Part shown: positions 1-9,370 of the stretch, one piece after another | Layout: the number at the start of each line of letters is the position of its first letter | Numbering within the stretch: the stretch's first letter is position 1 | NCBI RefSeq assembly: GCF_002933815.1 | Contig: NZ_BEYR01000003.1 | Coordinates: forward strand, 310,001 to 374,000 | DNA length: 64,000 nt | Source: Sphingobacterium sp. HMA12 | GTDB lineage: Bacteria; Bacteroidota; Bacteroidia; Sphingobacteriales; Sphingobacteriaceae | Reading direction: 5' to 3' | Notes under the pieces: model-generated | Seen by the model: the letters and a program-made list of their open reading frames with translations, nothing else | Databases searched by the model: none | Told to the model about the DNA's origin: nothing | Translations under genes and position numbers: made by a program

Positions 1-1
1 C

Positions 2-328
2 CCTTTTAGAATTGTTTTTATTCTTGAAAAAAACAAACAGACTGAAAATATCCTCCCCTGTCAGTCTATTCTTTCCGTCTCCAAACGTCGGTTCAAAAGA
101 GCTGTAGACCGCAATGCGATAAAACGTATGATGCGTGAAAGCTACCGTCTTCAGAAATCCAATGATTTGATTCCTTTTTTGTTGAAACATAATGTAACTT
201 TGTATTTAGCTATTCAATACGTGGGGAAACAGATCTTAGCATACGATGTGTTTCATACTGCGATGAATAAAATGCTAAAAAAATTACAGGATGAATGTGC
301 CGATGCTTATTTGGAACAAGGGAATTAA
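2..328 (+). CDS. rnpA: Ribonuclease P protein component, 5' end outside window
   Basis: Protein subunit of RNase P, which helps the catalytic RNA remove the 5' leader of pre-tRNAs. The frame is open from base 2, so the true start lies upstream of the window. The visible 108 residues contain the family signature: [18 protein letters not shown] followed by a conserved Arg-rich helix (MRESYRL), about residues 27-48 of the visible part. An internal ATG at 128 would cut through this signature and is not the start. The last bases overlap yidD, the usual order (rpmH)-rnpA-yidD. No rpmH is visible because the window begins inside rnpA. Confidence 0.93.
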   Translation, partial: PFRIVFILEKNKQTENILPCQSILSVSKRRFKRAVDRNAIKRMMRESYRLQKSNDLIPFLLKHNVTLYLAIQYVGKQILAYDVFHTAMNKMLKKLQDECADAYLEQGN

Positions 329-545
329 ACCTTTATTTAGTTTTATTTTCTTAGCAATTATTCGTTTCTATCAACTATTTATTTCGCCCTTCTTAGGTGC
401 CAATTGCAGATATACGCCGACTTGTTCGCAATACGGCAAGGAAGCTATTTTAAAATATGGACCATTTAAAGGCGGCTGGATGGCGTTGAAGCGAATCGTA
501 CGTTGTAATCCCTGGGGCGGCCATGGGCATGACCCCGTACCTTGA
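303..545 (+). CDS. yidD: Membrane protein insertion efficiency factor YidD
   Basis: Small membrane-associated protein thought to assist YidC-dependent insertion of inner-membrane proteins. The family core is complete: [25 protein letters not shown], here split as [11 protein letters not shown] and [10 protein letters not shown], with the invariant cysteines, then the GGW and [11 protein letters not shown] tail. At 80 residues it has normal length. The start at 303 overlaps rnpA by 26 nt. An in-frame ATG at 291 (84 residues, 38-nt overlap) is possible and cannot be excluded. tsaB starts 13 nt after the stop, so rnpA, yidD and tsaB are probably cotranscribed. Confidence 0.9.
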   Translation: MLIWNKGIKPLFSFIFLAIIRFYQLFISPFLGANCRYTPTCSQYGKEAILKYGPFKGGWMALKRIVRCNPWGGHGHDPVP

Positions 546-558
546 CTTCGATAAAACA

Positions 559-1260
559 ATGAATAACTTAATTTTACAAATTGATACCTCAACCAGCGTG
601 TGTTCGGTTGCTCTCAGTGAGAATGGACAGACTTTAGCTGTAATTGATCTGGACGAACCGAATGCACATGCAGCGAAATTGACTGTTTTAATTGAACAGA
701 TTTTGCATAAAACAGAACGTTCTATGCAAGAACTTAAGGCAATAGCGGTCAGCATGGGCCCCGGCTCCTATACAGGACTCCGTATTGGGGTGTCTACTGC
801 AAAAGGTCTTTGTTATGGCTTGGATATTCCGCTGATTGCAATCAATACATTAGAAGCATTATTTTTAGGCTACAAAGAACAGTTTGGATTGCCGGAAGGG
901 GAAGCTTTTATCCCCATGTTGGATGCGCGTCGCATGGAGGTGTATTCCGCAGTTTACAACCATCAGTGTAAATTGGTGAAACCTACTTCGGCAGAAATTA
1001 TAGATGCCAACTATTACAACGAACTGTTGGCTTCTTATAGTCGCGTTCATCTATTTGGCTCAGGAGCTGATAAATTTGATGAATTGTTTGCATCAAACGA
1101 TCGTGTGCATGTACAACTGGAATTTAAAGATTCTGCTGCATTTTTATCCCCATTGGCATTTGATAAGTTTCAAAATAAAGAATTTGAGGATGTTGCCTAT
1201 TTTGAGCCTTTCTATCTGAAAGACTTTGTGGTAATGACAAAGAAAAAGGTTGGCCTATAG
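559..1260 (+). CDS. tsaB: tRNA threonylcarbamoyladenosine biosynthesis protein TsaB
   Basis: ASKHA-fold pseudo-kinase partner of TsaD in the complex that makes t6A37 on ANN-decoding tRNAs. At 233 residues it has the expected length. The N-terminus LILQIDTSTSVCSVAL is the family's first strand and Asp-Thr-Ser loop, and AVSMGPGSYTGLRIGVSTAKGL (about residues 66-87) is the TsaB hallmark. The ATG at 559 gives the canonical N-terminus; the frame is open back to 523 but that adds residues outside the family. It follows yidD by 13 nt. Its stop codon lies in the loop of a hairpin shared with the convergent corA gene. Confidence 0.94.
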   Translation: MNNLILQIDTSTSVCSVALSENGQTLAVIDLDEPNAHAAKLTVLIEQILHKTERSMQELKAIAVSMGPGSYTGLRIGVSTAKGLCYGLDIPLIAINTLEALFLGYKEQFGLPEGEAFIPMLDARRMEVYSAVYNHQCKLVKPTSAEIIDANYYNELLASYSRVHLFGSGADKFDELFASNDRVHVQLEFKDSAAFLSPLAFDKFQNKEFEDVAYFEPFYLKDFVVMTKKKVGL

Positions 1261-1275
1261 CCAACCTTTTCTTTT
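1244..1275. terminator. Bidirectional terminator between tsaB and corA
   Basis: A perfect 11-bp inverted repeat (AAAAGGTTGGC at 1244-1254, GCCAACCTTTT at 1260-1270) flanks a 5-nt loop and has A/T tracts on both sides. The tsaB stop (1258-1260) and the corA stop (1255-1257, minus strand) both lie in or next to the loop, so the stem is formed by the last codons of both genes. Confidence 0.75.
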
Positions 1276-2160
1276 GAACCAGAGGTAAATGGCTAATGAT
1301 ATGGCAATCATGATGGCGATAGCAACAGGGTAACCGTAATACCATTCCAGTTCGGGCATATTTTTAAAGTTCATTCCATATATTCCCGCCACAAACGTAA
1401 TTGGCATAAAGAAAACAGAGAAAATCGTCAAAATGCGCATGATTTCGTTGGTGTGGTTCGATGATATATTAAAGAATACATTCAATAGCTGCGCGACATT
1501 CTCAGATAAGTTCTCATAGAGCGTCGATGTACGTATTTGAAGGTCTTTTAAATCTCGGGTGTACACATCTTTTTTGGAAGAAGAATGAAAATGTTCAATG
1601 ACCTCTTTATAGAGAAAAATGACCTTTCTGGCCACATCTATCTGACGCTTGATGAAATATAAGTTTTTCAGCACAGGCTGCTGTTTCATGCGTTTTAAAA
1701 AAATCAGTTCTTCGTAGGAATCAATGCGTGTGGATAACTGTTCCAAGGTCTTACTGAAAGTGAATACAGCAGCCGTCGTAATAAACACAGCCAATTTTCG
1801 GCTGTTTTTTGTCTTTACACTCGTAAATTCAATGTTTTTGAGTTTTTCTAAAAATTCAATACGGCGTTTATGGACTGTAATAACAAAATCGCTGCCATAG
1901 AATATAGTGAGACGATCTGTTACTTCACCAATACTATCTGAGTTTTCTTTGAAATTATCAGACATGACCCGAAGAATAATAAATGTATAGTTTTCAAATT
2001 CTTCTATTTTGGGGAGATGTTCAGGTTCTTTCGAATCCTTGATGGAGGCATCATTTAGATTGTATCTTTCTTTGATGAATATAAAATCTTCTGAGGTAGG
2101 CTCAGAGATATCAATCCATTCATAGTTTGCGATTTCCTTTTCAACAATCGTTTTGATCAT
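1255..2160 (-). CDS. corA: CorA-family magnesium/divalent cation transporter
   Basis: Homopentameric inner-membrane channel for Mg2+ (or Co2+/Ni2+). The 301-residue protein has a soluble alpha/beta N-terminal funnel domain, a long helical stalk rich in Lys/Glu, and two C-terminal membrane helices. The first helix ends in the diagnostic YGMNF motif (GMN at residues 262-264). A basic tail (FKRKGWL) follows the second helix, as in CorA. It is convergent with tsaB and overlaps it by 6 nt. Ion specificity cannot be read from the sequence. Confidence 0.93.
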   Translation of the reverse strand: MIKTIVEKEIANYEWIDISEPTSEDFIFIKERYNLNDASIKDSKEPEHLPKIEEFENYTFIILRVMSDNFKENSDSIGEVTDRLTIFYGSDFVITVHKRRIEFLEKLKNIEFTSVKTKNSRKLAVFITTAAVFTFSKTLEQLSTRIDSYEELIFLKRMKQQPVLKNLYFIKRQIDVARKVIFLYKEVIEHFHSSSKKDVYTRDLKDLQIRTSTLYENLSENVAQLLNVFFNISSNHTNEIMRILTIFSVFFMPITFVAGIYGMNFKNMPELEWYYGYPVAIAIMIAISLAIYLWFKRKGWL

Positions 2161-2279
2161 AAATCTAATTTTTACAAAGACAAGATACTAAACGTTTTTT
2201 TTGCTGCCAATAGCTATAGCAAGAGAAGTATTGTTCTTTTATTGTTTAGTGATGGCACTCATGCAGCTTATAATTAAAA

Positions 2280-2308
2280 AAGCCATCACGCATTTGATGG
2301 CTTTTTTA
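2280..2308 (-). terminator. Terminator downstream of OmpH-like lipoprotein gene
   Basis: The stem GCCATCA (2282-2288) / TGATGGC (2295-2301) has a 6-nt loop and is flanked by A6 and T6 runs, so it can work in both directions. It lies 16 nt after the stop of the minus-strand gene at 2324. Confidence 0.7.
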
Positions 2309-2323
2309 AATTATTAGATCTTC

Positions 2324-2941
2324 TTATTTGTTCGAGGACTTATATTCTTCATTTAACTGTTTGATTACTTCATTCGTGATTTCCAGGGAAGGGTCGGCGT
2401 AAAGTACAGTGGGATTAGATTTTGAATAAGTCAACACCAGCTTATAGCCGTTATCAGAAGCATGTTTTTTCAAAAACTCAGTGATTTTATTGTACACGTT
2501 GTTGAATTCTTCTGATTCATCTTTGGCTAGAGATGAAGAAGCTGTCTGGTCTAACCGTGCTAGCTCATCTTGTTTACGGGCCAATTTTTGTTCGGTAGCT
2601 TGTCTATCTGCTGCGGACATTGCCGCTGCATTCTTTTGGTAGTCAGCAACCTCACGTTGAAATGCTGCACTTTTAGCTTGAAGGTCAGCCTGTGCTTTTT
2701 TTACTTTGTTTTCAAGTTTTGACTTAATGTCTTTAAAATATTGATATTTTTCAGAAAGCGAATCTGAATTCAGATAGACAATTTTATCCTTGTTACTACC
2801 TTGACTCTCTTTGCTTACGGCGTTTGAATCATTTTTTGAAGGCTCGTTTTGCGTTTTAGCACCCTGGTTACATGATACGATTGTTCCAGCCAATAAAAGA
2901 CCAAAGGAAACTTTCGATACAATTGAAAATATAGTGTTCAT
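2324..2941 (-). CDS. OmpH/Skp-like lipoprotein
   Basis: Predicted lipoprotein of 205 residues. It has a hydrophobic signal ending in TIVSC (lipid-modified Cys about residue 24), a Ser/Asn/Lys-rich linker, then an OmpH (Skp) domain. That domain starts with IVYLNSDSL, continues as a long charged coiled coil (about residues 75-150) and ends with the family's C-terminal strands (DNGYKLVLTYSKSNPTVLYADPSL in outline). Skp/OmpH proteins are periplasmic chaperones for outer-membrane proteins; a lipid-anchored form is common in Bacteroidota. It is monocistronic by position, transcribed away from gyrB. The exact client proteins are unknown. Confidence 0.82.
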   Translation of the reverse strand: MNTIFSIVSKVSFGLLLAGTIVSCNQGAKTQNEPSKNDSNAVSKESQGSNKDKIVYLNSDSLSEKYQYFKDIKSKLENKVKKAQADLQAKSAAFQREVADYQKNAAAMSAADRQATEQKLARKQDELARLDQTASSSLAKDESEEFNNVYNKITEFLKKHASDNGYKLVLTYSKSNPTVLYADPSLEITNEVIKQLNEEYKSSNK

Positions 2942-3076
2942 TTTTTTATTATTTGCAAATTAATACTGAAACAAACCTAACATAAAAAAATCGAAATTTT
3001 AATTTTTAATCCTAAAAAAGTAAAATTATCGACCATTTGATTGTTTCAGATTATCGGCTTAATACTTCACCGTAGA

Positions 3077-3108
3077 CTTGATAAATCGGCCAAAATTTCG
3101 TATTTTTG
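3077..3108 (+). promoter_or_regulatory. Predicted gyrB promoter
   Basis: A Bacteroidota-type promoter: CTTG (3077-3080), 20-nt spacer, TATTTTTG (3101-3108, matches TAnnTTTG). It ends 24 nt before the chosen gyrB ATG, and it supports the start at 3133 over an in-frame ATG at 3106, which lies in the box itself. Confidence 0.6.
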
Positions 3109-3132
3109 AATATTACATTTAACAGTTTTTCA

Positions 3133-5091
3133 ATGAGCGAAGAAAAGAAAAATGCATCCACCTACTCGGCCGATAATATTCAGGTATTAGAGGGTTTAGA
3201 GGCGGTTCGTAAGCGTCCATCCATGTATATTGGTGATACCGGTGTAAAAGGATTACACCACTTGGTATACGAGGTTGTAGACAATTCAATCGACGAAGCT
3301 GTAGCAGGGTACTGTACAGATATCTTTGTTACCATCCATAAAGACAATTCAATTTCTGTTCGGGATAACGGTCGTGGTATCCCTACTGGAATCAACAAAA
3401 AAGAGAATAAATCAGCGTTGGAGCTCGTGATGACGGTATTACATGCTGGTGGTAAGTTTGACAAAGATACCTACAAGGTGTCGGGTGGTCTACATGGTGT
3501 GGGGGTATCTTGTGTGAACGCATTGTCGACACTTTTGAAAGCTGAGGTACACCGTGATGGAAAAATATACCAACAGGAATATCAAATCGGTAAGCCTTTA
3601 TACGATGTTAAAGAAGTTGGTGTTTCGGATAAGACGGGTACAATTGTAACATTCCATCCGGATGCAACGATATTTACGCAGACCACGGTATATAATTACG
3701 ATACCTTGGCCAATCGCCTTCGCGAGCTTGCCTTCCTAAATAAAGGCGTTAGCTTAACGTTAGAGGATGAGCGTGAAGCGAATGAAGACGGTTCGGAAAA
3801 AAAAGAAACTTTTCATTCTGAGGGTGGCCTAAAGGAATTTGTTAAATTCTTGGATGGTACACGTCAGGCATTGATTCCTGAACCGATCTATGTCGAGGGA
3901 ATCAAACAAGGTATACCTGTAGAGCTGGCTCTACAATATAACGATACCTATTCTGAGAACGTCCATTCTTATGTGAATAATATCAATACGATCGAAGGAG
4001 GTTCACACGTAGCAGGTTTCCGTAGAGGTTTGACACGTACCTTGAAAGCGTATGCAGATAAGTCAGGTTTACTTAAAAACTTAAAAGTCGAAATTACAGG
4101 TGATGATTTCCGTGAAGGTTTAACAGCTGTTATTTCTGTTAAAGTTGCCGAACCTCAATTTGAAGGACAGACAAAAACTAAATTAGGTAACTCTGAGGTA
4201 ATGGGGGCCGTAGATGTGGCTGTTGGCGAAATTTTAGGTGTTTATCTGGAGGAAAATCCGCGTGAAGCCAAAGCGATTGTCCAAAAAGTCGTCATTGCAG
4301 CTCAAGCGCGTGCAGCAGCACGTAAGGCACGTGATCTAGTACAACGCAAAACGGTTATGGGCGGTTCTGGACTTCCCGGAAAATTAGCGGATTGTCAAGA
4401 TAATGACCCAACAAAATGCGAAATTTACTTTGTCGAGGGGGATTCTGCGGGTGGTACAGCCAAGTCGGGACGCGACCGTAAGCATCAGGCCATTATGCCG
4501 CTACGGGGTAAGATCCTGAATGTGGAAAAAGCAATGGAACATAAGATCTATGAAAACGAAGAGATCAAAAATATGTTTACCGCTTTGGGAGTAAGTGTTG
4601 GTACAGCTGAAGACGCGAAAGCGTTGAATCTGGATAAATTGCGTTACCATCGTATCATTATCATGACCGATGCCGATGTGGATGGTTCCCACATTACAAC
4701 GTTGATTCTGACATTCTATTTCAGATATATGAAAGAGTTAATCGAAAGAGGATATGTATACATTGCCACTCCGCCTTTGTATCTTGTGAAAAAAGGTAAA
4801 GAACATGAATATGCTTGGAACGAAGACCAACGTATAAATGCCATACAACGCTTAAAAGGAACAGGTAAAGAGGATAGTGTACATGTGCAGCGCTATAAAG
4901 GTCTTGGTGAGATGAATGCAGAGCAACTTTGGGATACTACAATGAATCCTGATACACGTACTTTACGTCAAGTAACAATTGAAAATGCAGCTGAATGTGA
5001 CCGTATTTTCTCGATGTTAATGGGTGATGAGGTCGCACCTCGCCGGGAGTTTATCGAAAAAAATGCACGTTACGCAAAAATAGATATCTAA
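3133..5091 (+). CDS. gyrB: DNA gyrase subunit B
   Basis: ATPase and TOPRIM subunit of DNA gyrase, which introduces negative supercoils. The protein has 652 residues. The GHKL ATPase domain shows VDNSIDEAVAG, DNGRGIP and GGLHGVGVSCVNALS. The transducer domain carries the QTKTKLGNSEV lysine loop. The TOPRIM domain has EGDSAGG (about residue 435) and TDADVDGSH (about residue 513). The C-terminal QRYKGLGEMN motif is present. The length and the lack of an insertion in the TOPRIM domain fit the short GyrB of Bacteroidota. The start MSEEKK at 3133 is preferred because the predicted promoter covers the earlier ATG. GyrA is not in the window. Confidence 0.97.
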   Translation: MSEEKKNASTYSADNIQVLEGLEAVRKRPSMYIGDTGVKGLHHLVYEVVDNSIDEAVAGYCTDIFVTIHKDNSISVRDNGRGIPTGINKKENKSALELVMTVLHAGGKFDKDTYKVSGGLHGVGVSCVNALSTLLKAEVHRDGKIYQQEYQIGKPLYDVKEVGVSDKTGTIVTFHPDATIFTQTTVYNYDTLANRLRELAFLNKGVSLTLEDEREANEDGSEKKETFHSEGGLKEFVKFLDGTRQALIPEPIYVEGIKQGIPVELALQYNDTYSENVHSYVNNINTIEGGSHVAGFRRGLTRTLKAYADKSGLLKNLKVEITGDDFREGLTAVISVKVAEPQFEGQTKTKLGNSEVMGAVDVAVGEILGVYLEENPREAKAIVQKVVIAAQARAAARKARDLVQRKTVMGGSGLPGKLADCQDNDPTKCEIYFVEGDSAGGTAKSGRDRKHQAIMPLRGKILNVEKAMEHKIYENEEIKNMFTALGVSVGTAEDAKALNLDKLRYHRIIIMTDADVDGSHITTLILTFYFRYMKELIERGYVYIATPPLYLVKKGKEHEYAWNEDQRINAIQRLKGTGKEDSVHVQRYKGLGEMNAEQLWDTTMNPDTRTLRQVTIENAAECDRIFSMLMGDEVAPRREFIEKNARYAKIDI

Positions 5092-5115
5092 TACCAATTT
5101 TATAACGAAAATAAG

Positions 5116-5148
5116 AGGTCTGATGAAATTTTCATCAGACCTTTTTTT
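5116..5148 (+). terminator. gyrB terminator
   Basis: A 12-bp perfect stem (AGGTCTGATGAA at 5116-5127, TTCATCAGACCT at 5131-5142) with a 3-nt loop is followed by T7, 25 nt after the gyrB stop. Confidence 0.85.
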
Positions 5149-5246
5149 ATTTCAAATTATTTTATAACTTCATACTGATGAATCATTTATCTGCCGGGGT
5201 AAATGTTTCTCAGCCGACAGGTAGCCAATATTAAATAAAACCTATT

Positions 5247-7283
5247 ATGAAATATTGTAGCAAGATTTTGCTCTTTATAGGTTGTTTTATTGGAATAACC
5301 TGTATGGCACAAACAAATGAAAAAATCAACCTGGAAGAGTTATTTGAAAGCTTATCGGAAGAATTACCCGAAGATGCCGATTTAAGCGAATTAAGTGAAA
5401 AATGGTCCTATTATCTACAACATCCGATTGACCTCAATAAGACTGATGGGACAGAATTAATCGAATTACAATTTATAGATCCACTGCTATTGCAACGTTT
5501 GATCGATCATCGTCAGGTTTCCGGTGATTTTATTAATGTCTTGGAGCTCCAGTCTATTGATGGTTTTGATGCGAAGATCGTTAACTTGCTGCTACCCTTT
5601 ATTAAAGTTGGTGAAACCAGTCCATTTACAGGAAGTAAATTTAAGGATTTTTCGCATGAATTTATGTTGCGCTATGGACGGATCCTGGAAAACGCAAAAG
5701 GGTACAAAATCACGGATACAACGAAATCCCGTTATCTTGGCGATCGCAACCGATATACTATCCGATACCGGGCAAATCTAAAAGATAAAATTCGCTTAGC
5801 AATTAATATGGAGAAAGATGCCGGGGAACCAATTTTTTACGGCGAACAAAAACTGGGATTTGATTTTTATGGATTAAGTCTATCCATTAAAGCCATTGGT
5901 CCTGTCCGAAATCTTGTCATTGGAGATTACGCATTGCAGTTCGGTCAGGGGCTTAGCATGTGGAATGGCTTGAGCTTCGGTAAAGGCGGACTGGTGCAGA
6001 ATACTGCACGGCAGGGTATAGGGGTAAAACAATATACCTCGTTAAATGAGGTTGATTTTATGCGGGGAATAACAGGGACATTCCGCTTACGTCGCTTTGA
6101 GATTACCCCTTATTTTTCCTATCGGGCCATCGACGGCAATGTTGAAGACAACATTGAATCAAGGGCAATTAAGACGATCGCGAAAACAGGACTACATCGA
6201 ACCCCAACGGAACAGCGCTATCGACATGCAGCTCATCAAATGACTTACGGACTGAATGTTTTATGGCGGCACAATCGTTTCAAGGCAGGAATAAATGTTA
6301 ATCAATCTCAATTGGATGTTATCAAAGTCAAGGGCACCAGCAAAAGGCAGCAATATGATTTCGAAGGAGATGTGCTGCGGAATATCAGCCTATACACAAA
6401 TTATACCTTTCGTAATGTACATCTATTTGGAGAATATGCTAGTAGCGTAGATGGTGGATCCGCCCTATTATTGGGAGCAGTCGCAAGTTTGCACCCACGT
6501 TTATCCACTATAGTCCTCGTTCGGGATTATAAGAAAAACTATCATACTTTTTATGGGCAGGGATTTGGAGAATCGGGTAACACGGCCAATGAAGAGGGAG
6601 TTTATCTAGGGCTCGTATACCAATTGGGAAGAAAATTAGTTTGGTCCAATTATATCGATCTGTTCCGATTTCCCGAAGCTAAATACCAGGCTGACAGCAG
6701 TTCTCTTGGAGCGGACTTCTTTAGCCAGTTTAGTTATATCTGGTATAAGAAGGGGCAGCTTACTTTGAGGTATCGAAATCGGTTAAAGCAAACGAATTAC
6801 ATGGGGATGGGACATACGGAATCAGGATTGGTAAATAGCTCAAAACAACAGCTGCGAATAGAATTTCAATATAAGCTAAACCGTATCTGGACAATTCGGT
6901 ACCGGGCAGAAGGTAATCTGTTTCAGAAGGAATATCAAGATAATAGCTTAGGTTATATGTTCTACCAGGATATTTTCTGGAAACCTGATGTGGGAAAGAT
7001 GCAATTGAATTCGCGCTTAGCTTATTTTCAAACAGACACCTATGATAATCGGATTTATGCTTATGAGAATGATGTCTTATATGCTTCGGGATTTGGCATG
7101 TATAATATGAGAGGCTGGCGTACATATCTTAATTTACGATATCGAATAAACCGTCATCTCGATATATGGGCAAAGTATGGAATCTATTATTATCCTGACA
7201 ATGAGACAATAGGAACGGGGCTGGATGAGATCATTGGAAACCGAAAGTCCGAAATCAAGGTGCAATTAAGATGGCAATTATGA
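5247..7283 (+). CDS. Outer-membrane-barrel protein with N-terminal ComEA-like helix-hairpin-helix domain
   Basis: A 678-residue exported protein. A signal peptide (about residues 1-21, ending CMAQ) is followed by an acidic stretch and then, at about residues 56-118, a segment that aligns with the ComEA DNA-binding fold: IDLNKTDGTELIELQFID, LLQRLIDHRQVSGDF, LELQSIDGFDAKIVNLLLPFI. The Gly-x-Gly hairpins of classical HhH motifs are degenerate here (FID and FDA replace GIG). Residues of about 130-678 are rich in Arg/Tyr/Gly with alternating hydrophobic strands, as in an outer-membrane beta-barrel, and end in KVQLRWQL. The stop overlaps the comEC start (ATGA), so the two are translationally coupled. 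By neighbourhood, a role in DNA import across the outer membrane is plausible; this is inference. Confidence 0.7.
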   Translation: MKYCSKILLFIGCFIGITCMAQTNEKINLEELFESLSEELPEDADLSELSEKWSYYLQHPIDLNKTDGTELIELQFIDPLLLQRLIDHRQVSGDFINVLELQSIDGFDAKIVNLLLPFIKVGETSPFTGSKFKDFSHEFMLRYGRILENAKGYKITDTTKSRYLGDRNRYTIRYRANLKDKIRLAINMEKDAGEPIFYGEQKLGFDFYGLSLSIKAIGPVRNLVIGDYALQFGQGLSMWNGLSFGKGGLVQNTARQGIGVKQYTSLNEVDFMRGITGTFRLRRFEITPYFSYRAIDGNVEDNIESRAIKTIAKTGLHRTPTEQRYRHAAHQMTYGLNVLWRHNRFKAGINVNQSQLDVIKVKGTSKRQQYDFEGDVLRNISLYTNYTFRNVHLFGEYASSVDGGSALLLGAVASLHPRLSTIVLVRDYKKNYHTFYGQGFGESGNTANEEGVYLGLVYQLGRKLVWSNYIDLFRFPEAKYQADSSSLGADFFSQFSYIWYKKGQLTLRYRNRLKQTNYMGMGHTESGLVNSSKQQLRIEFQYKLNRIWTIRYRAEGNLFQKEYQDNSLGYMFYQDIFWKPDVGKMQLNSRLAYFQTDTYDNRIYAYENDVLYASGFGMYNMRGWRTYLNLRYRINRHLDIWAKYGIYYYPDNETIGTGLDEIIGNRKSEIKVQLRWQL

Positions 7284-9370
7284 CCGAATTGAGTTTTTAC
7301 CAAAAGCTGGAACGAATTCCTTTACTAAAGATTGCTACTATTTACGTTATCGGTTTATTTGCCGCGCCGATGCTGAAGTTATCGTTCTCCAGCTTTCAAT
7401 ACCTGCAAGATGGCTTGATTTTCTTATCGGGTATAATCCTGTGTTGTTTCCTACTTAAAGGTACGTTGTTTAAATATTGCTATCTTGTAGGATATTATAT
7501 ACTCGCCCTGTTATTTGGCATCTGGCAATTTTGGCGCAGTGACCCACTTTATGTGGAAAATCATTTTTCGCATTTTCAGCTGGACAGTTATGTCGTAGAA
7601 ATTGTACAGGAACCCAGCACTAAGTCAGAAGCCACGAGATTCTCGGTTGAAGTATTAGGTGGTTATGTTCAGGATAGTTTCATAGCTACAACGGGTAAGT
7701 TGATGATCTCATTGAAGGCCACAACGAAAAGCCCGTTGCGGTATGCAGATCGTTTGTTGTTGAAGGGAACTATGTCGGCGGTGCCCCCACCTTTCAATCC
7801 GCTCCAATTTGACTACAGGGAATATTTAAAAGGATCAGCTATCTATCATCAAATTTTTTTGCATCCAGGTAACTATATACGGATTGAAAGAGAAGATTCG
7901 CATTCCCTAGACCCCAGGGGGCTGGCTTTGCGGACACGCGAAAACTTTCTGAATAAATTAAGGCGCTATTGTAAGCAGGAGGAATATTATGCTATTGCAG
8001 CAGCTTTACTATATGGTTTTCGAGGTGAAATAGATGAAGCAAGCATAAAGGCATTTACAAACACAGGAACCATACATATACTTAGTGTTTCTGGAATGCA
8101 TGTAGCTGTACTTTTCGGTTTCTTATCACTCGTATTTAGGTATATCCCTTGGCCGCCAAGGTTGAATTGGGTACCTGTTGTTATTACATTTTCTATTATT
8201 TGGATTTATGCTTTTATTGCTGGTTTAGATCCACCTATTATCCGAGCAGCGATTATGATAAGTTTTGTTCTATGTGCGCAGCATTTTAAACGAAATAGTT
8301 CGACTTTAAATGCCTTAGTTGCTGCGGCATCTATTATTTTGCTCTGTGATCCCCGTGCGATTACAAATGTGGGATTTCAACTTTCCTTTCTTGCCGTCTT
8401 GGGCATGCTGTTATTTTTGCCAATCTTTGAGAAGATCGTTATTGTAAAAAATTCCTTGATGCGGTTTTTGAGAGATACGGTTGGTATTTCCATCGCTGCA
8501 CAGGTGTTAACGACGCCATTGACACTATATTATTTTGGACAGTTTCCGACTTATTTTTTATTGGCTAATCTACTCGTTGATCTTCCTTCAACCGTAACGA
8601 TGTATCTGGGCTTTTTGATGACTATTAATCCCATTGATTGGTTGAATGAGTTTTTAGGCTATCTTTTGGAAAATTTAATCGGATGTATGCTCTATTGCCT
8701 GAAGGCCATTGACCATTTGGCATTTTCGACCATTCAAATTGATATCATTGATGGTACTCTTCTTTTTCTTTCGTATGCAGCTGTTTTTTCTTTGTTATAT
8801 GCCTATCAATGGAAGGATAGAAAGTATTGCTACCTCGGGCTTCTTTGTGTCGCAGGGATCGTATTTATAGCTATAATCCAACAGATAGTAGATGAAAATA
8901 CAGAGCGATTTCGGATATATAATACAAGAAATGAGCTAACAATAGCCTATTTTAAAAATAGACAGGCTATTATTTATAGCACTTTTGATTCGCTAAATCA
9001 CAAAGCGCTGCAATATGCCTGCGGTCGGGAAATTCGTGTATGGGCATCCAAAGGAAACATTCAATTTATTCCATTGAAAAGTAAAAGCGTAAGGAATAAT
9101 TATCTGGTCGAACTTCCGGTTGGAAAAATAGTTGTGATGGAATATTTCAGCGAGGAATTACCCTCTGCGGAATTATTGATTGTAAGGAAGAATGCTATTC
9201 AAAAGCTACCAGCTGTAGTGAACAAAATTTTGCCTAAACAGGTGATTCTGGATGGATCCAATTCCTTGAAAAAATCGTTACAGGCACGAACTATATTAGA
9301 TAGTTTGGGGATGAAGAGTTATCTTATAAAAGATAATTTTGCGTATGTTTGGGATAAGGAGAGCTTATGA
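7280..9370 (+). CDS. comEC: ComEC/Rec2-family competence protein (DNA channel)
   Basis: Polytopic inner-membrane protein of the ComEC family, which in competent bacteria forms the channel for single-stranded DNA. About 696 residues. N-terminal membrane helices and a DUF4131-like periplasmic OB-type domain precede the Competence domain, which carries the typical TGTIHILSVSGMHVAVLFGF and later LDPPIIRAAIM motifs. The C-terminal part (after about residue 530) lacks the HxHxDH metallo-beta-lactamase signature of long ComEC forms, as is usual in Bacteroidota. The ATG at 7280 forms an ATGA overlap with the preceding stop; an in-frame ATG at 7271 is an alternative. recQ also starts with an ATGA overlap at its end. 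Confidence 0.9.
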   Translation: MTELSFYQKLERIPLLKIATIYVIGLFAAPMLKLSFSSFQYLQDGLIFLSGIILCCFLLKGTLFKYCYLVGYYILALLFGIWQFWRSDPLYVENHFSHFQLDSYVVEIVQEPSTKSEATRFSVEVLGGYVQDSFIATTGKLMISLKATTKSPLRYADRLLLKGTMSAVPPPFNPLQFDYREYLKGSAIYHQIFLHPGNYIRIEREDSHSLDPRGLALRTRENFLNKLRRYCKQEEYYAIAAALLYGFRGEIDEASIKAFTNTGTIHILSVSGMHVAVLFGFLSLVFRYIPWPPRLNWVPVVITFSIIWIYAFIAGLDPPIIRAAIMISFVLCAQHFKRNSSTLNALVAAASIILLCDPRAITNVGFQLSFLAVLGMLLFLPIFEKIVIVKNSLMRFLRDTVGISIAAQVLTTPLTLYYFGQFPTYFLLANLLVDLPSTVTMYLGFLMTINPIDWLNEFLGYLLENLIGCMLYCLKAIDHLAFSTIQIDIIDGTLLFLSYAAVFSLLYAYQWKDRKYCYLGLLCVAGIVFIAIIQQIVDENTERFRIYNTRNELTIAYFKNRQAIIYSTFDSLNHKALQYACGREIRVWASKGNIQFIPLKSKSVRNNYLVELPVGKIVVMEYFSEELPSAELLIVRKNAIQKLPAVVNKILPKQVILDGSNSLKKSLQARTILDSLGMKSYLIKDNFAYVWDKESL

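Noticed and set aside
128-328. rnpA starting at the internal ATG at 128
   Set aside because: The RNase P signature lies upstream of this ATG in the same open frame, so the gene is simply cut by the window edge.
8870-9370. Metallo-beta-lactamase domain at the ComEC C-terminus
   Set aside because: No HxHxDH motif is present; the C-terminal part is left unassigned.
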